This document shows positions 52,089 to 61,545 of a DNA stretch of 64,000 nt, one piece after another. The stretch covers positions 62,001 through 126,000 of the forward strand of contig NZ_AAEW02000001.1 of NCBI RefSeq assembly GCF_000167355.1, written 5' to 3'. Source of the DNA: Desulfuromonas acetoxidans DSM 684. Its GTDB lineage: Bacteria > Desulfobacterota > Desulfuromonadia > Desulfuromonadales > Desulfuromonadaceae. The first letter of the stretch is position 1, and every line of letters starts with the position of its first letter. Position numbers and translations under genes: made by a program. Below the pieces are notes generated by a model. That model made no database searches. It saw only the letters and a list, made by a program, of their open reading frames with translations, and was not told the origin of the DNA.

Positions 52089-52565
52089 TTACTGGTCTGT
52101 TATCGGCTTCGACGAGACACTCTCGCCCTTATGTCGCTTAATCAATTCGTGGTCAAAGTACAAAAAGGTTTCGGCATCGCATAACTGTAGTTTTTTTTCA
52201 TCATGCCAGAGAATCGCCGTCACATAGCTGTCCATGTCCGGAAAAATTTCAGCGGACTGCTTCAGTTGGGCGTCGGATACCTCGATCACTGACTCCACTT
52301 CATCCGCTAAAAATGCCACAACCTGCTCATCACGATGGGCTAAAATAATTCTCTGATCCACACCAACAGGTTGGGATAGCCTGTGGAGGCGAAACCGCAC
52401 ATCTACAACCGGATAAGCGGTCCCTTTATAATCGATCAAACCCAGCAGACCGCTGGCGGCTTCAGGCAACGCAATCAACGCCACAGAACGCACCACCGTC
52501 TCCACCAGCTCAAGCGGCAGGGCATACCAGGTTTCGTCAATCCGGAAGGGGAAATATTTTCTCAT
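52089..52565 (-). CDS. cheW: CheW-like coupling protein, first gene of the Wsp-like operon, 158 aa
   Basis: CheW fold with FRIDETWYALPLELVETVVRSV, LPEAASGLLGLIDYKGTAYPVVDVRFRL and EQVVAFLADEVESVIEV. The C-terminal about 45 residues (DAETFLYFDHELIKRHKGE) extend beyond the core. The ATG at 52565 begins a proper CheW strand; earlier in-frame starts would add a hydrophobic leader unlike the family. No strong Shine-Dalgarno is seen. The operon promoter should lie between 52566 and the tRNA-Asn terminator at 52651. Confidence 0.9.
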   Translation of the reverse strand: MRKYFPFRIDETWYALPLELVETVVRSVALIALPEAASGLLGLIDYKGTAYPVVDVRFRLHRLSQPVGVDQRIILAHRDEQVVAFLADEVESVIEVSDAQLKQSAEIFPDMDSYVTAILWHDEKKLQLCDAETFLYFDHELIKRHKGESVSSKPITDQ

Positions 52566-52650
52566 AATACAGTTATCGTCAATTAAAACAGAAACTTCAA
52601 GCAAATAAACGCTAACTATAACCACATTTAGACGACTGTACAGCACAAAT

Positions 52651-52687
52651 AAAAAAAGAGGCTGTGAAAATGAATTCACAGCCTCTT
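52651..52687 (-). terminator. Terminator after tRNA-Asn
   Basis: A perfect 13-bp stem AAGAGGCTGTGAA/TTCACAGCCTCTT (52656-52668 with 52675-52687), followed on the minus strand by seven T. It separates the mglBA/tRNA unit from the Wsp-like operon. Confidence 0.92.
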
Positions 52688-52695
52688 GGATTTTT

Positions 52696-52771
52696 TGGCT
52701 CCCCGAGCAAGACTCGAACTTGCGACAGGGTGATTAACAGTCACCTGCTCTACCAACTGAGCTATCGGGGA
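52696..52771 (-). tRNA. tRNA-Asn (GTT)
   Basis: 76 bases with encoded CCA. Acceptor TCCCCGA/TCGGGGA, D-loop AGCTCAGTTGGTAGAGCA, anticodon stem-loop GTGACTGTTAATCAC with anticodon GTT, T-arm GCAAGTTCGAGTCTTGC. It lies 67 bases after mglA in the same orientation and could be cut from the mglBA transcript, then ends at a strong terminator. Confidence 0.97.
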
Positions 52772-52838
52772 TCAGTCTTTACGACGACGGGGAATATACT
52801 GTTTCCCCCCTCACCTTGTCAACAGTTTTTTAACGTTT

Positions 52839-53429
52839 TTATCGCCCACCTTTTTTCAGATCAAGAAGAACAAGTTTGGCAATGGCTTTAAGGGTTTCGA
52901 ACACCCCAACCCCACTCATGGCGCAGGCCTTGAATTCAGGAACTTTGGTCGGATTGACAAACCGCTGCAGTTCTTCAATCGGGCTTAAATTGGCGAGATC
53001 CTGCTTGTTGTATTGCACCACATACGGCAGTTTATCGAGATCATAGCCCTGCTCTTCAAGATTATCGCGCAAGTTCTCAAGACTCTCGATATTGGCGTCC
53101 ATCCGCTCTTCCTGCGAGTCGGCAACAAACACCACGCCATCGACCCCCTTGAGGATCAATTTACGCGAGGCATCATAAAACACCTGACCAGGAACAGTAT
53201 AAAGATGAAAGCGGGTTTTGAAGCCACGCACCTCGCCCAGAGCCAGGGGCAGGAAGTCAAAAAACAGCGTCCGCTCCGATTCCGTGGCCAGGGAGATCAT
53301 CTTGCCTTTGGAATCCGGCGCCGTTTTTTGGTAGACGTGCTGCAAATTGGTGGTTTTGCCACATAAACCGGGGCCGTAATAAACAATTTTGCAGTTAATC
53401 TCACGCGAGGCGTAGTTGATAAAAGACAT
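52839..53429 (-). CDS. mglA: MglA-type polarity GTPase, 196 aa
   Basis: Small Ras-like GTPase that sets cell polarity and drives type IV pilus or gliding motility reversal in Myxococcus. P-loop [10 protein letters not shown] (about residues 19-28), the MglA-specific PM3 region [20 protein letters not shown] and the G4 motif YNKQDL. The sequence is close to M. xanthus MglA from end to end, including [20 protein letters not shown]. It follows mglB by 11 bases; the two form the usual GTPase/GAP pair. The Wsp-like operon is 270 bases downstream but behind a terminator. Confidence 0.96.
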   Translation of the reverse strand: MSFINYASREINCKIVYYGPGLCGKTTNLQHVYQKTAPDSKGKMISLATESERTLFFDFLPLALGEVRGFKTRFHLYTVPGQVFYDASRKLILKGVDGVVFVADSQEERMDANIESLENLRDNLEEQGYDLDKLPYVVQYNKQDLANLSPIEELQRFVNPTKVPEFKACAMSGVGVFETLKAIAKLVLLDLKKGGR

Positions 53430-53440
53430 GATAAATATCC

Positions 53441-53938
53441 TTAGCTGAACAGATTGTCGATATCATCGTCGGTAATCTCTGCGAACGGATTGCTTCGCTC
53501 CCGACCACTCGCCTGGTCACTGCTTTTTGAGCTGATCTCATCAAACAATGCCTCAAGGGCCATGCTGGCCTTTTTAACCCGAAGCCGTACCAACCCCAGG
53601 GAACTGCGCTCATCAAAGATAATCACCAGGATGACACGCCCGCCAACGATGGAGATATGAATATTGTCCTTCTCCCCTTCGTGAAACTGTATGGCAAACT
53701 CTTTTTCTCCAACCAGTTTGGCCAAGCCTCCGGTGGCGGCGATATTGCCTGCAGTCAGCGAAGCCAGACTGGTAGTGTCCATGCCGCTAACATCTCCGGA
53801 CGTCGCTATCATCTGGCCGTTTTTATCCACCAGATAGATTGATTTTGCGTTGGACGCTTTTAGAAGATTATCGAGTATTTCTTTTACTTTGACGACTTCG
53901 TCATCGTAAAGAACAAAGGTAGCCTGAGAGCCAAACAT
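53441..53938 (-). CDS. mglB: MglB-type roadblock/LC7 protein, 165 aa
   Basis: GTPase-activating partner of MglA. The ATG at 53938 has GGGGAG upstream. The roadblock fold covers about residues 8-115, with [46 protein letters not shown] and [21 protein letters not shown] variable acidic C-terminal tail of about 45 residues ends in [12 protein letters not shown]. First gene of the mglB-mglA unit. The promoter should be in the 150 bases up to the nifJ terminator. Confidence 0.93.
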   Translation of the reverse strand: MFGSQATFVLYDDEVVKVKEILDNLLKASNAKSIYLVDKNGQMIATSGDVSGMDTTSLASLTAGNIAATGGLAKLVGEKEFAIQFHEGEKDNIHISIVGGRVILVIIFDERSSLGLVRLRVKKASMALEALFDEISSKSSDQASGRERSNPFAEITDDDIDNLFS

Positions 53939-54090
53939 GCGCAGTCTCCCCAAAGGTCATGGTTTGTCGGCTTATGCCAGAGGTTTCAAAGCCCAGACAA
54001 TCGTTATAGCATTTCGCCTGTCATCCACGCAACATCATTAAGGCGGGCTGAACAAAACATTAACCGGATCGCGTAGCCCTTTTCGCCATA

Positions 54091-54127
54091 AAAAAAAGCT
54101 CCCGAAGAGTTCTCCGGGAGCTTTTTG
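54091..54127. terminator. Terminator after nifJ (bidirectional in form)
   Basis: GCTCCCG (54098-54104) pairs with CGGGAGC (54115-54121), flanked by A7 and T5, so a T-run follows on either strand. It lies 22 bases past the nifJ stop. Confidence 0.88.
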
Positions 54128-54148
54128 GTGTTACCGATCAGGACAGGA

Positions 54149-57100
54149 TTACTTACCGCAATCCGGATCCATATCCGCCAGTTTCTTGTACAGATCGAAA
54201 CGGGCAGACGTTTCCTTGGTGGCCTGAGTCATCAGACGCTCAGCCACTTCAGGCTGGGCTTTCTTGAGAACGCGGAAACGGTTCTCACCATAGGCGTAAT
54301 CCTCGAAACTGATGCTCGGATCCTTGCTGTCGAGCTGCAGCGGGTTCTTGCCTTGCTCGGACAGGCGGGGATCGTAGCGGAACAACGGCCAGTGACCGGA
54401 GTTAACCGCCTTTTTACACTCATCAACCGCAGTGGTCATATTGATACCATGGGCGATGCAGTGGCTGTAGGCCAGGATAATGGACGGACCATCATAGGCT
54501 TCGGCCTCAAGGAAGGCTTTAACACACTGAGCCGGATTGGACATGGACACTTTGGCCACATAAATGTTGCCGTAGGTCATGCTGATCATGCCGAGGTCCT
54601 TTTTGCCCATGCGCTTACCACCGGCGGCAAATTGAGCCACTGCGCCGAGCGGAGTTGCCTTGGACGCCTGACCACCGGTGTTGGAGTACACCTCGGTGTC
54701 GAGGACCAGGACATTGACGTTTTCGCCGGAAGCGAGAACATGATCCAGACCGCCGTAACCGATGTCATACGCCCAGCCGTCACCACCGACGATCCACACC
54801 GATTTCTCAACCAGGTAGTCAGCAACCGACAACAGTTGCTTGGAGTTGTTGTCCGGGCATTTTTCCAGACCGGCCTTCAAGGTGGCGATACGGGCACGCT
54901 GTGCTTCGATCCCTTCCTGCGTGCTTTGGTCGGCACCCTGGATCTCTTTGATCAGCTCGGCATATTCGCTGCCGGCCTTACACAGTTGCTCTGATGCGCT
55001 GGCCAACAATTCCTGAGCGTACTCTTTGAATTTGTCGACGGAGAGGCGCATGCCGTAACCAAACTCAGCATTGTCCTCAAACAGAGAGTTACTCCATGCC
55101 GGACCCAGACCGTCCTTACGGGTGGTCCAAGGGGTAGTCGGCAGGTTACCACCATAGATGGAGGAGCAACCGGTAGCATTGGCGATCAGAGCACGGTCAC
55201 CAAACAGCTGGGACAGCAGCTTGACGAACGGCGTCTCACCACAACCGGCGCAGGCACCGGAAAATTCAAAGGTCGGCGGCAGGAACTGGCTGCCCTTGAG
55301 GGTCTGACGCTTAAACAGCTTCTCGTCAGGATCGGGCAGGTTGAGGAAGAACTCCCAGTTAACCGCTTCTGCATCACGCAGCGGCGCCTGGAAGGTCATG
55401 TTGATGGCTTTCTTGCCTTCCTCTTCCTTGCTCTTGGCCGGGCAGTTGTGAACACAGGCGCCACAACCGGTGCAGTCCTCAGGAGCCACCTGCAGGGTGA
55501 ACTTCATGCCGGCCATCTCTTTACCTTTGGCATCAACCGACTTAAAGGTCTCAGGAGCACCATCAAGTTCAGCCGGATCGTACGCCTTCATGCGGATCGA
55601 CGCATGGGGGCAGACGAAGGAACAGATACCACATTGAATACACAGATCCTGTTCCCAAACCGGGATATTAACGGCGATGTTACGCTTCTCGTACTTAGCG
55701 GTACCCGTCGGGAAGGTGCCGTCAGCAGGCATGGCCGAGATGGGCAGATCCTGACCTTTGCCTTCAATGATGGCAGCGGTGGTGTTCTTAACGAACTCAG
55801 GAGCTTCCCCTTCGATGGCGCCGTGAATGTGCAGTTCGCTGCCAACCGGACCCGGAGTCACTTCATGGATCTCTTCCAGGGCGCGATCAACCGCTTCCTG
55901 ATTCATGGCAACCACTTTCTCACCCGCTTTGCCGTAGGACTTGACAATGGCGTTCTTGATCTCAGCAACAGCGGTCTCCAGCGGAATAATGCCGGAAATT
56001 TTGAAGAATGCGGTCTGCATGATGACGTTGATGCGGGGACCGAGGCCAATGGCCTCACCGAGGTGCACACCGTCAATGACGTAGAACTTCAGCTTCTTGT
56101 CAACAATCTGCTGCTGAACTTCCTTGGGAATGTTATTCCAGATCTCATCTTTGCCGTAGGGGCTGTTGAGCAGGAAGGTGCCGCCCTCGTTGATATTGCT
56201 GAGGATGTCGTACTTCTCAAGGAAAGAGAAGTTATGGCACGCAATAAAGTCGGCACTGTCGATCAGGTAAGGCGACTTGATGGCCTTCTTACCGAAACGC
56301 AGGTGACTGGTGGTCATGCTGCCCGCTTTTTTGGAGTCATAGACAAAGTAGGCCTGAACCTTGTTGTCCGTGGTCTCACCGATGATCTTGATGGAGTTCT
56401 TGTTGGCACCAACCGTACCGTCGGAACCGAGACCGTAGAACATCGCGGCGTAGCAGTCGGAAGGCACTTTGAAGTTGGGATCGAAATCGAGGCTGTTGCC
56501 GGTCACATCGTCTTTAATACCAACGACAAAATGGTTCTTGGACTTCGCCGCATCGAGGTTGTCAAACACGGACTTGGCCATACCCGGAGTAAACTCGTAG
56601 GAACCGAGGCCGAAACGGCCGCCGACAACTTTCGGGTAACCTTCGCCTTTGTAGATGCCCTCTTCCATGGCTTCGCCAATGGCAGTACGTACCGCCTGAT
56701 AGAGAGGCTCACCCAGGGAGCCGGGCTCCTTGGTACGATCAAGAACAGCAATCTTCTTAACGGAAGCCGGCATGGCTTCAGCAAAAGCCTTGGTCGGGAA
56801 CGGCAGGAACAGACGCACCTTAAGAACACCAACCTTCTCGCCTTGAGACGCCATATGCTCAACCAGTTCTTCAACCGTATCAGCACCGGAACCCATGACA
56901 ATGATCACCTTCTCGGCATCAGGGGCACCCACGTAATCAACCAGTTTGTACTGACGACCGACCAGCTTGGCCAACTTGTCCATCTCGCCTTGCAGCACGT
57001 CGGGAATCGACTCGTAGAACTTGGTGACCGTCTCACGACCCTGGAAGTACACGTCAGGGTTTTGAGCGGTACCACGCAGTACCGGATGGTCCGGAGAAAG

Positions 57101-57721
57101 GGAACGCGCTTTATGGGCTCGCACCAGCTCGTCATCAATCAAGGCACGCATATCATCCTGAGTCAGTTCTTCAACCTTTTGAACTTCGTGGGACGTGCGA
57201 AAGCCGTCAAAATAGTGCAGGAAGGGGATGCGCGTGCGCAGAGTGGTGGACTGAGCCAACAGAGCAAAGTCCATGACCTCCTGAACGGTGTTGGAGCACA
57301 GCATCCCCCAGCCGCAGGGGCGGCAGGACATGACATCGGAGTGATCGCCGAAGATGGACAGCGCCTGAGCCGAAATAGCACGGGCTGAAACATGAAAAAC
57401 CGTTGAGGTCAGCTCACCGGCAATCTTGTACATGTTGGGAATCATCAGCAGCAGACCTTGCGACGCGGTAAAGGTCGTGGTCAGCGCACCAGCCTGCAGA
57501 GCACCGTGGACAGCACCGGCGGCACCACCTTCGGACTGCATCTCAACAACTTTGGGGATGGTTCCCCAAATGTTCTTCTCGCCCGCCGCACTTTTGGCGT
57601 CGGAAATTTCGCCCATAACCGAAGACGGGGTGATGGGATAAATCGCAACGACCTCATTGGTCGCATGAGCGACATGAGCCGCGGCGGTATTGCCATCGAT
57701 GTTTACCATCTTACGCGACAT
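54149..57721 (-). CDS. nifJ: Pyruvate:ferredoxin (flavodoxin) oxidoreductase, 1190 aa
   Basis: Oxidises pyruvate with CoA to acetyl-CoA and CO2, reducing ferredoxin; a key enzyme of anaerobic acetate and pyruvate metabolism and, in reverse, of CO2 fixation. Single-chain form with all domains fused: N-terminal domain with TNEVVAIYPITPSS and EGGAAGAVHGAL, the CoA/II domain (to about 430), gamma domain, a 2[4Fe-4S] ferredoxin domain with CIQCGICSFVCPHA (about 690) and CTGCGACVHNCPAKS (about 750), then the C-terminal TPP domain with CAGCGETPFVKLL, NATGCSSIYGGN and GGDGWAYDIGYGGLDH (about 975). The length is normal. The start follows AAAGGAGGAACAC. Confidence 0.97.
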   Translation of the reverse strand: MSRKMVNIDGNTAAAHVAHATNEVVAIYPITPSSVMGEISDAKSAAGEKNIWGTIPKVVEMQSEGGAAGAVHGALQAGALTTTFTASQGLLLMIPNMYKIAGELTSTVFHVSARAISAQALSIFGDHSDVMSCRPCGWGMLCSNTVQEVMDFALLAQSTTLRTRIPFLHYFDGFRTSHEVQKVEELTQDDMRALIDDELVRAHKARSLSPDHPVLRGTAQNPDVYFQGRETVTKFYESIPDVLQGEMDKLAKLVGRQYKLVDYVGAPDAEKVIIVMGSGADTVEELVEHMASQGEKVGVLKVRLFLPFPTKAFAEAMPASVKKIAVLDRTKEPGSLGEPLYQAVRTAIGEAMEEGIYKGEGYPKVVGGRFGLGSYEFTPGMAKSVFDNLDAAKSKNHFVVGIKDDVTGNSLDFDPNFKVPSDCYAAMFYGLGSDGTVGANKNSIKIIGETTDNKVQAYFVYDSKKAGSMTTSHLRFGKKAIKSPYLIDSADFIACHNFSFLEKYDILSNINEGGTFLLNSPYGKDEIWNNIPKEVQQQIVDKKLKFYVIDGVHLGEAIGLGPRINVIMQTAFFKISGIIPLETAVAEIKNAIVKSYGKAGEKVVAMNQEAVDRALEEIHEVTPGPVGSELHIHGAIEGEAPEFVKNTTAAIIEGKGQDLPISAMPADGTFPTGTAKYEKRNIAVNIPVWEQDLCIQCGICSFVCPHASIRMKAYDPAELDGAPETFKSVDAKGKEMAGMKFTLQVAPEDCTGCGACVHNCPAKSKEEEGKKAINMTFQAPLRDAEAVNWEFFLNLPDPDEKLFKRQTLKGSQFLPPTFEFSGACAGCGETPFVKLLSQLFGDRALIANATGCSSIYGGNLPTTPWTTRKDGLGPAWSNSLFEDNAEFGYGMRLSVDKFKEYAQELLASASEQLCKAGSEYAELIKEIQGADQSTQEGIEAQRARIATLKAGLEKCPDNNSKQLLSVADYLVEKSVWIVGGDGWAYDIGYGGLDHVLASGENVNVLVLDTEVYSNTGGQASKATPLGAVAQFAAGGKRMGKKDLGMISMTYGNIYVAKVSMSNPAQCVKAFLEAEAYDGPSIILAYSHCIAHGINMTTAVDECKKAVNSGHWPLFRYDPRLSEQGKNPLQLDSKDPSISFEDYAYGENRFRVLKKAQPEVAERLMTQATKETSARFDLYKKLADMDPDCGK

Positions 57722-57817
57722 GTGTTCCTCCTTTTAATGGTGTCAAAAACTTCGACGATCAACGCTGATCCGTCAAACCAGATATGTCCTTCTTCACTTC
57801 ATAGTCAATCGACTGTC

Positions 57818-58417
57818 TTACAGATCACGACGACCTTCAATCGCGCGCCCTACAGTCGCATCATCAACATACTCAAGATCGCTGCCCATGGGAATACCAT
57901 GAGCCAGCCGTGTGATCCGCACCCCAAACGGCTGCAACAACCGGCTCAAATACAGAGCCGTTGCTTCCCCCTCAATGGAGAAATTGGTGGCGACGATCAC
58001 CTCGTTAAAGTTTCCCTGGCGCACTCGCTCGACCAGTTCGGCAATCTTCAAATCATCCGGGCCGACACCATCAAGCGGTGACAGCACACCATGCAGCACA
58101 TGGTAGCGCCCGCGGTAACTGTGGCCTCGTTCTATGGCCATCAGATCCTGCGGTTGCTCCACCACACACAGCAGGCTGTCGTCACGACTGGTGCTGGTGC
58201 ACAACACGCAGGGATCCTGCTCCGTCACATGAAAGCAGGTCGAACAAAACCGAACACGCTGTTTCAGATTCTGAATGGCTTCGACCAGAGCCTGCGACTG
58301 CTCCTCCGACTGCTGCATCACGTGAAAAGCAAGTCGGGTTGCTGTTTTACGTCCGATACCGGGGAACTTTCCCAGCTCCACGATCAATCGGTTCAATGAG
58401 GGAATTGAGTCTAGCAT
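57818..58417 (-). CDS. recR: Recombination mediator RecR, 199 aa
   Basis: DNA-binding ring protein that loads RecA with RecF/RecO at gaps. Helix-hairpin-helix FPGIGRKTATRLAFH at the N-terminus, the four-cysteine zinc finger CSTCFHVTEQDPCVLC (about 57-72), and a Toprim domain with VVEQPQDLMAIE and the conserved ATNFSIEGEATALYLSRLL. Length is standard. It follows ybaB in the usual order but a terminator at 58571-58613 and a 150-base AT-rich gap stand between them, so it may have its own promoter. Confidence 0.97.
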   Translation of the reverse strand: MLDSIPSLNRLIVELGKFPGIGRKTATRLAFHVMQQSEEQSQALVEAIQNLKQRVRFCSTCFHVTEQDPCVLCTSTSRDDSLLCVVEQPQDLMAIERGHSYRGRYHVLHGVLSPLDGVGPDDLKIAELVERVRQGNFNEVIVATNFSIEGEATALYLSRLLQPFGVRITRLAHGIPMGSDLEYVDDATVGRAIEGRRDL

Positions 58418-58570
58418 GAAGTCCTCAGAAAATCCAACTATTTAAAATAGCGTTCTATTTTTTAAGGAAAGTGTACTTTTTTCAGCAAAAATAAAATTTA
58501 AAACGTATTTTACCATATCGTGTGCCAAAGAAAATACCTTCGACAAACAAGGCGTTAACTCGCTGAAAAT

Positions 58571-58613
58571 ACAAAAACAAAAGCCACTATCGACGAAAGG
58601 CGCGACAGTGGCT
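58571..58613 (-). terminator. Terminator between ybaB and recR
   Basis: On the minus strand AGCCACTGTCG pairs with CGATAGTGGCT with one mismatch, followed by TTTGTTTTTG. It ends the dnaX-ybaB transcript. Confidence 0.78.
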
Positions 58614-58640
58614 GATGTTCTAAATACATATGGAACGACG

Positions 58641-58955
58641 TTAAAACAGACCGGGGATATTCATCCCACCAGTGAGCTTCGACATCTCCTGCTGCATGAT
58701 ATCCTGGCTTTTGCGAACCGCTTCATTGGTCGCCACCAGAATCAGATCCTGCAACATATCGACATCCTGAGGATCAACAACATTCGGATCGATCTTGATC
58801 GACAAAACCTCCTGCTTGCCGTTCACCACCACGGTGACCATACCGCCACCGGCACTAGCTTCGATCTCCTGCTTGGCCACCTCTTCCTGGATGCGCGCCA
58901 TTTTCTGCTGCATCTGCTGGGCCTGCTTCATCATGTTCCCTAACCCTTTTGCCAT
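58641..58955 (-). CDS. ybaB: YbaB/EbfC-family nucleoid-associated protein, 104 aa
   Basis: Small dimeric DNA-binding protein encoded with dnaX and recR in most bacteria. GNMMKQAQQMQQKMARIQEEVA forms the first helix, then VTVVVNGKQEVLSIKIDP and VDMLQDLILVATNEAVRKSQ. AAAAGGAGAAAAT precedes the start. The conserved gene order alone would support the call. Confidence 0.96.
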   Translation of the reverse strand: MAKGLGNMMKQAQQMQQKMARIQEEVAKQEIEASAGGGMVTVVVNGKQEVLSIKIDPNVVDPQDVDMLQDLILVATNEAVRKSQDIMQQEMSKLTGGMNIPGLF

Positions 58956-58974
58956 TATTTTCTCCTTTTATACG

Positions 58975-60768
58975 TTAAACAAAACCTTTATCAATCGGGG
59001 TCACCGACTCAATATCACCGGAAAATATTTCAATTGCCTTTTTCACCGTCGGGTGGGTCAGAGCGTCTTCACGCAAGCGTCGCTCGCGGTCACTCTCCTT
59101 TTTTTTTTTCGTTTCCACTAGAGACGGCGGCCCGGAAGCGTCATTGGTCAGCGCCTGAATCTTCAGATCCAGTTCCAGGCCGTACAACTCACGCACCAAC
59201 TGCGTCAATCGATCGCGGGATTCAGCGTCATTCATCTGCTGCAGATGAAAGGACGACGGCGGGTAGCCGATCACCAACTCCGGTAGCGCCATCTTCATCA
59301 GACTGCCGTACTCCAACAACGACGCCAGTGAAGGCGACTTGCCCCGAACCTGAGCCACCAATTGTGACCAGTCACTCGGCGCGGCTCCTCCCTGCGGTGC
59401 AGCAACAGATGGCGGGTCAGCCACCGGCGCAGGTGCCTCTGCAACGACAGGTGCAGCCGGTTGCGATTCCTCGGCAGCCGACACCGACGGTGCCGACACC
59501 GGCGAAGGCGCAGATTGCGGTGCCGTGGCAGAGGGCGGTGCAGGAGCAGGGGGAGACTCTTTCGGCATCATCGCGGAGACCGGCGGAGCCTGCTGTGGTT
59601 GCGGCCGGGGAACAGACCCCGAAGAATAGCCCCCTTCGAGAGCTTCCACCTTGCGAATCAGACCGGCAATATCTTTGGCCGGCGGCAGACTCGCGGCACG
59701 CACCAGCGTCATTTCAACAAGAAGGCGCGGAAACGAAGAGGCGGACAGTTCCGTCTCAACCTTGATCAGCATACTGAGCAAGCGTTGCCAGTCATCCTGA
59801 CCGGCCAGAGCGCTCAGCGATTTAAGCGCGTGAAGTTCGTCGCCGAAAACACCCAGATCTTCCTCGGGGTTTTCGACCAGAGAACAGAGAATCGCCTGGC
59901 GCACCGTTTCAACCAACTCCTGGCAGAACTGTCGGAAAGAGTGGCCGAGATCATCAACGCGACGCACCACATTCAGCACCATGGAACAATCCTGACGCAT
60001 GCACCCTTCCAAGGCATCAAACAACAGACGTCGATCGACCATGCCCAGCAATCCCTGGACATCTTCGTCGGCCACCTGTTCGGAACAGAATGCCACCACC
60101 TGATCCAGAGTGGACAGACTGTCACGCATACTGCCACCGCCACGCTGGGCAATCAAGGCCAGGGCACGATCGGAGATGGTAATGTTCTCGGCATCGACAA
60201 TCCGCCGCAACTGAGCCACAACCTTCGGTGCGGGAATTTTACGGAAATCAAAGCGCTGACAGCGCGACAGGATAGTAACGGGAATCTTATGCGGTTCTGT
60301 GGTCGCAAAGATAAATTTGACGTGTTCGGGAGGTTCTTCGAGGGTTTTGAGCAGTGCATTGAAGGCATTGATCGACAGCATGTGCACTTCGTCAATGATG
60401 AAAATCTTGTAGCGGCACTGTGAAGGCATATAGCGCAGCGTTTCACGCAGTTCACGCACATCATCAACACCAGTATTGGAGGCACCGTCGATCTCAAACA
60501 CATCGACGCTGTGACCGCTGGAGATCTCTTCACAATGCTGGCACTGATTACACGGCTCCGCCGACGGTCCGTTTTCGCAGTTCAGCGCTTTGGCGAGAAT
60601 CCGCGCCGCCGAGGTCTTGCCGACGCCACGTGCTCCGGTAAATAGAAAGGCATGATGGACACGACCACTGGCAATCGCATTGGCCAATGTACGACTGACA
60701 TGTTCCTGACCGACCAGATCAGCAAATGTTTGCGGGCGCCACTTTCGCGCCATAACCAGATAGGACAT
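58975..60768 (-). CDS. dnaX: DNA polymerase III subunits gamma/tau, 597 aa
   Basis: Clamp-loader ATPase. MSYLVMARKWRPQTFADLVGQ starts the protein at 60768 (a TTG three codons earlier is less likely). Walker A GARGVGKTSAARI, zinc module CENGPSAEPCNQCQHC, Walker B IFIIDEVHML, sensor/SRC motif LSRCQRFDFRK. A Pro/Ala-rich linker of about 100 residues (about 390-480) precedes a C-terminal domain. The coding strand has 11 consecutive A (59109-59099) in ACG-AAA-AAA-AAA-AAG near codon 554; a one-base insertion would end the chain within six codons. No E. coli-type frameshift signal was seen at the usual gamma position. Confidence 0.96.
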   Translation of the reverse strand: MSYLVMARKWRPQTFADLVGQEHVSRTLANAIASGRVHHAFLFTGARGVGKTSAARILAKALNCENGPSAEPCNQCQHCEEISSGHSVDVFEIDGASNTGVDDVRELRETLRYMPSQCRYKIFIIDEVHMLSINAFNALLKTLEEPPEHVKFIFATTEPHKIPVTILSRCQRFDFRKIPAPKVVAQLRRIVDAENITISDRALALIAQRGGGSMRDSLSTLDQVVAFCSEQVADEDVQGLLGMVDRRLLFDALEGCMRQDCSMVLNVVRRVDDLGHSFRQFCQELVETVRQAILCSLVENPEEDLGVFGDELHALKSLSALAGQDDWQRLLSMLIKVETELSASSFPRLLVEMTLVRAASLPPAKDIAGLIRKVEALEGGYSSGSVPRPQPQQAPPVSAMMPKESPPAPAPPSATAPQSAPSPVSAPSVSAAEESQPAAPVVAEAPAPVADPPSVAAPQGGAAPSDWSQLVAQVRGKSPSLASLLEYGSLMKMALPELVIGYPPSSFHLQQMNDAESRDRLTQLVRELYGLELDLKIQALTNDASGPPSLVETKKKKESDRERRLREDALTHPTVKKAIEIFSGDIESVTPIDKGFV

Positions 60769-60928
60769 GAAGAGCAACCTTGGGCTAAACCGGAACCACC
60801 ACTGATTCAGGTTAAAGAAAATGACCGTGCAGCACTGTCGGAGCGGACCGACTGCTGGGCCCTCAGTATGCGGGGAATCAACGGCAAAATCAACGGCTAT
60901 CCGTCATGGAATAAACGGAACGGGAACG

Positions 60929-60960
60929 CCAAAAACAAGATTGCCGCCACAAGTGGCAGC
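60929..60960 (-). terminator. Terminator at the 3' end of the SRP RNA
   Basis: Minus strand GCTGCCAC-tt-GTGGCGGC followed by AATCTTGTTTTTGG. It overlaps the last bases of the SRP RNA helix, so the RNA and the terminator share a strand. Confidence 0.65.
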
Positions 60961-61057
60961 CAGGCACCCCCGCGGCACACCGACTAAATCGTTACCGCTG
61001 CTCCCTTCCGGGCCTGACGGGGTTCACGACCGTCCGTTGCGCGGGACCTGACTGCCG
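60956..61057 (-). ncRNA. ffs: Signal recognition particle RNA (4.5S)
   Basis: Minus-strand sequence with the conserved SRP apical domain: GTCAGGCCCGGAAGGGAGCAGC followed by GGTAACG. Here GTCAGGCCCGGAAGGGAGCA is the tetraloop (GGAA) and asymmetric-loop region. The outer helix is closed by GCAGtCAGG with CCTGGCTGC. The length of about 100 bases is the short bacterial form. It sits between tRNA-Ser and dnaX, as in many bacteria. The exact ends are inferred from pairing. Confidence 0.95.
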
Positions 61058-61189
61058 CTTCTGACGGCAATGGATTCCACCCTACAAACAAAAACAGCGT
61101 ATTGGCCATTCGGCCGAACTACGCTTTGGCGACGGGCTGTCACAGCACCGACGTTGAAGCCCTGCGTGCAACTTCAGTTGTAAAAATCA

Positions 61190-61457
<268 letters not shown>

Positions 61458-61545
61458 ACTACATGAGGCGCAAATAGTACACAGCATTGCCGACGCTGTA
61501 AAGTCTTTTTCTTGCCCGCAGCACTGGCCGTTTAGCTCAACGCAG

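Noticed and set aside
55448-57388. A 646-codon open frame on the plus strand across nifJ
   Set aside because: Antisense to a full, motif-complete pyruvate:ferredoxin oxidoreductase; no ribosome site, and the product resembles no protein.
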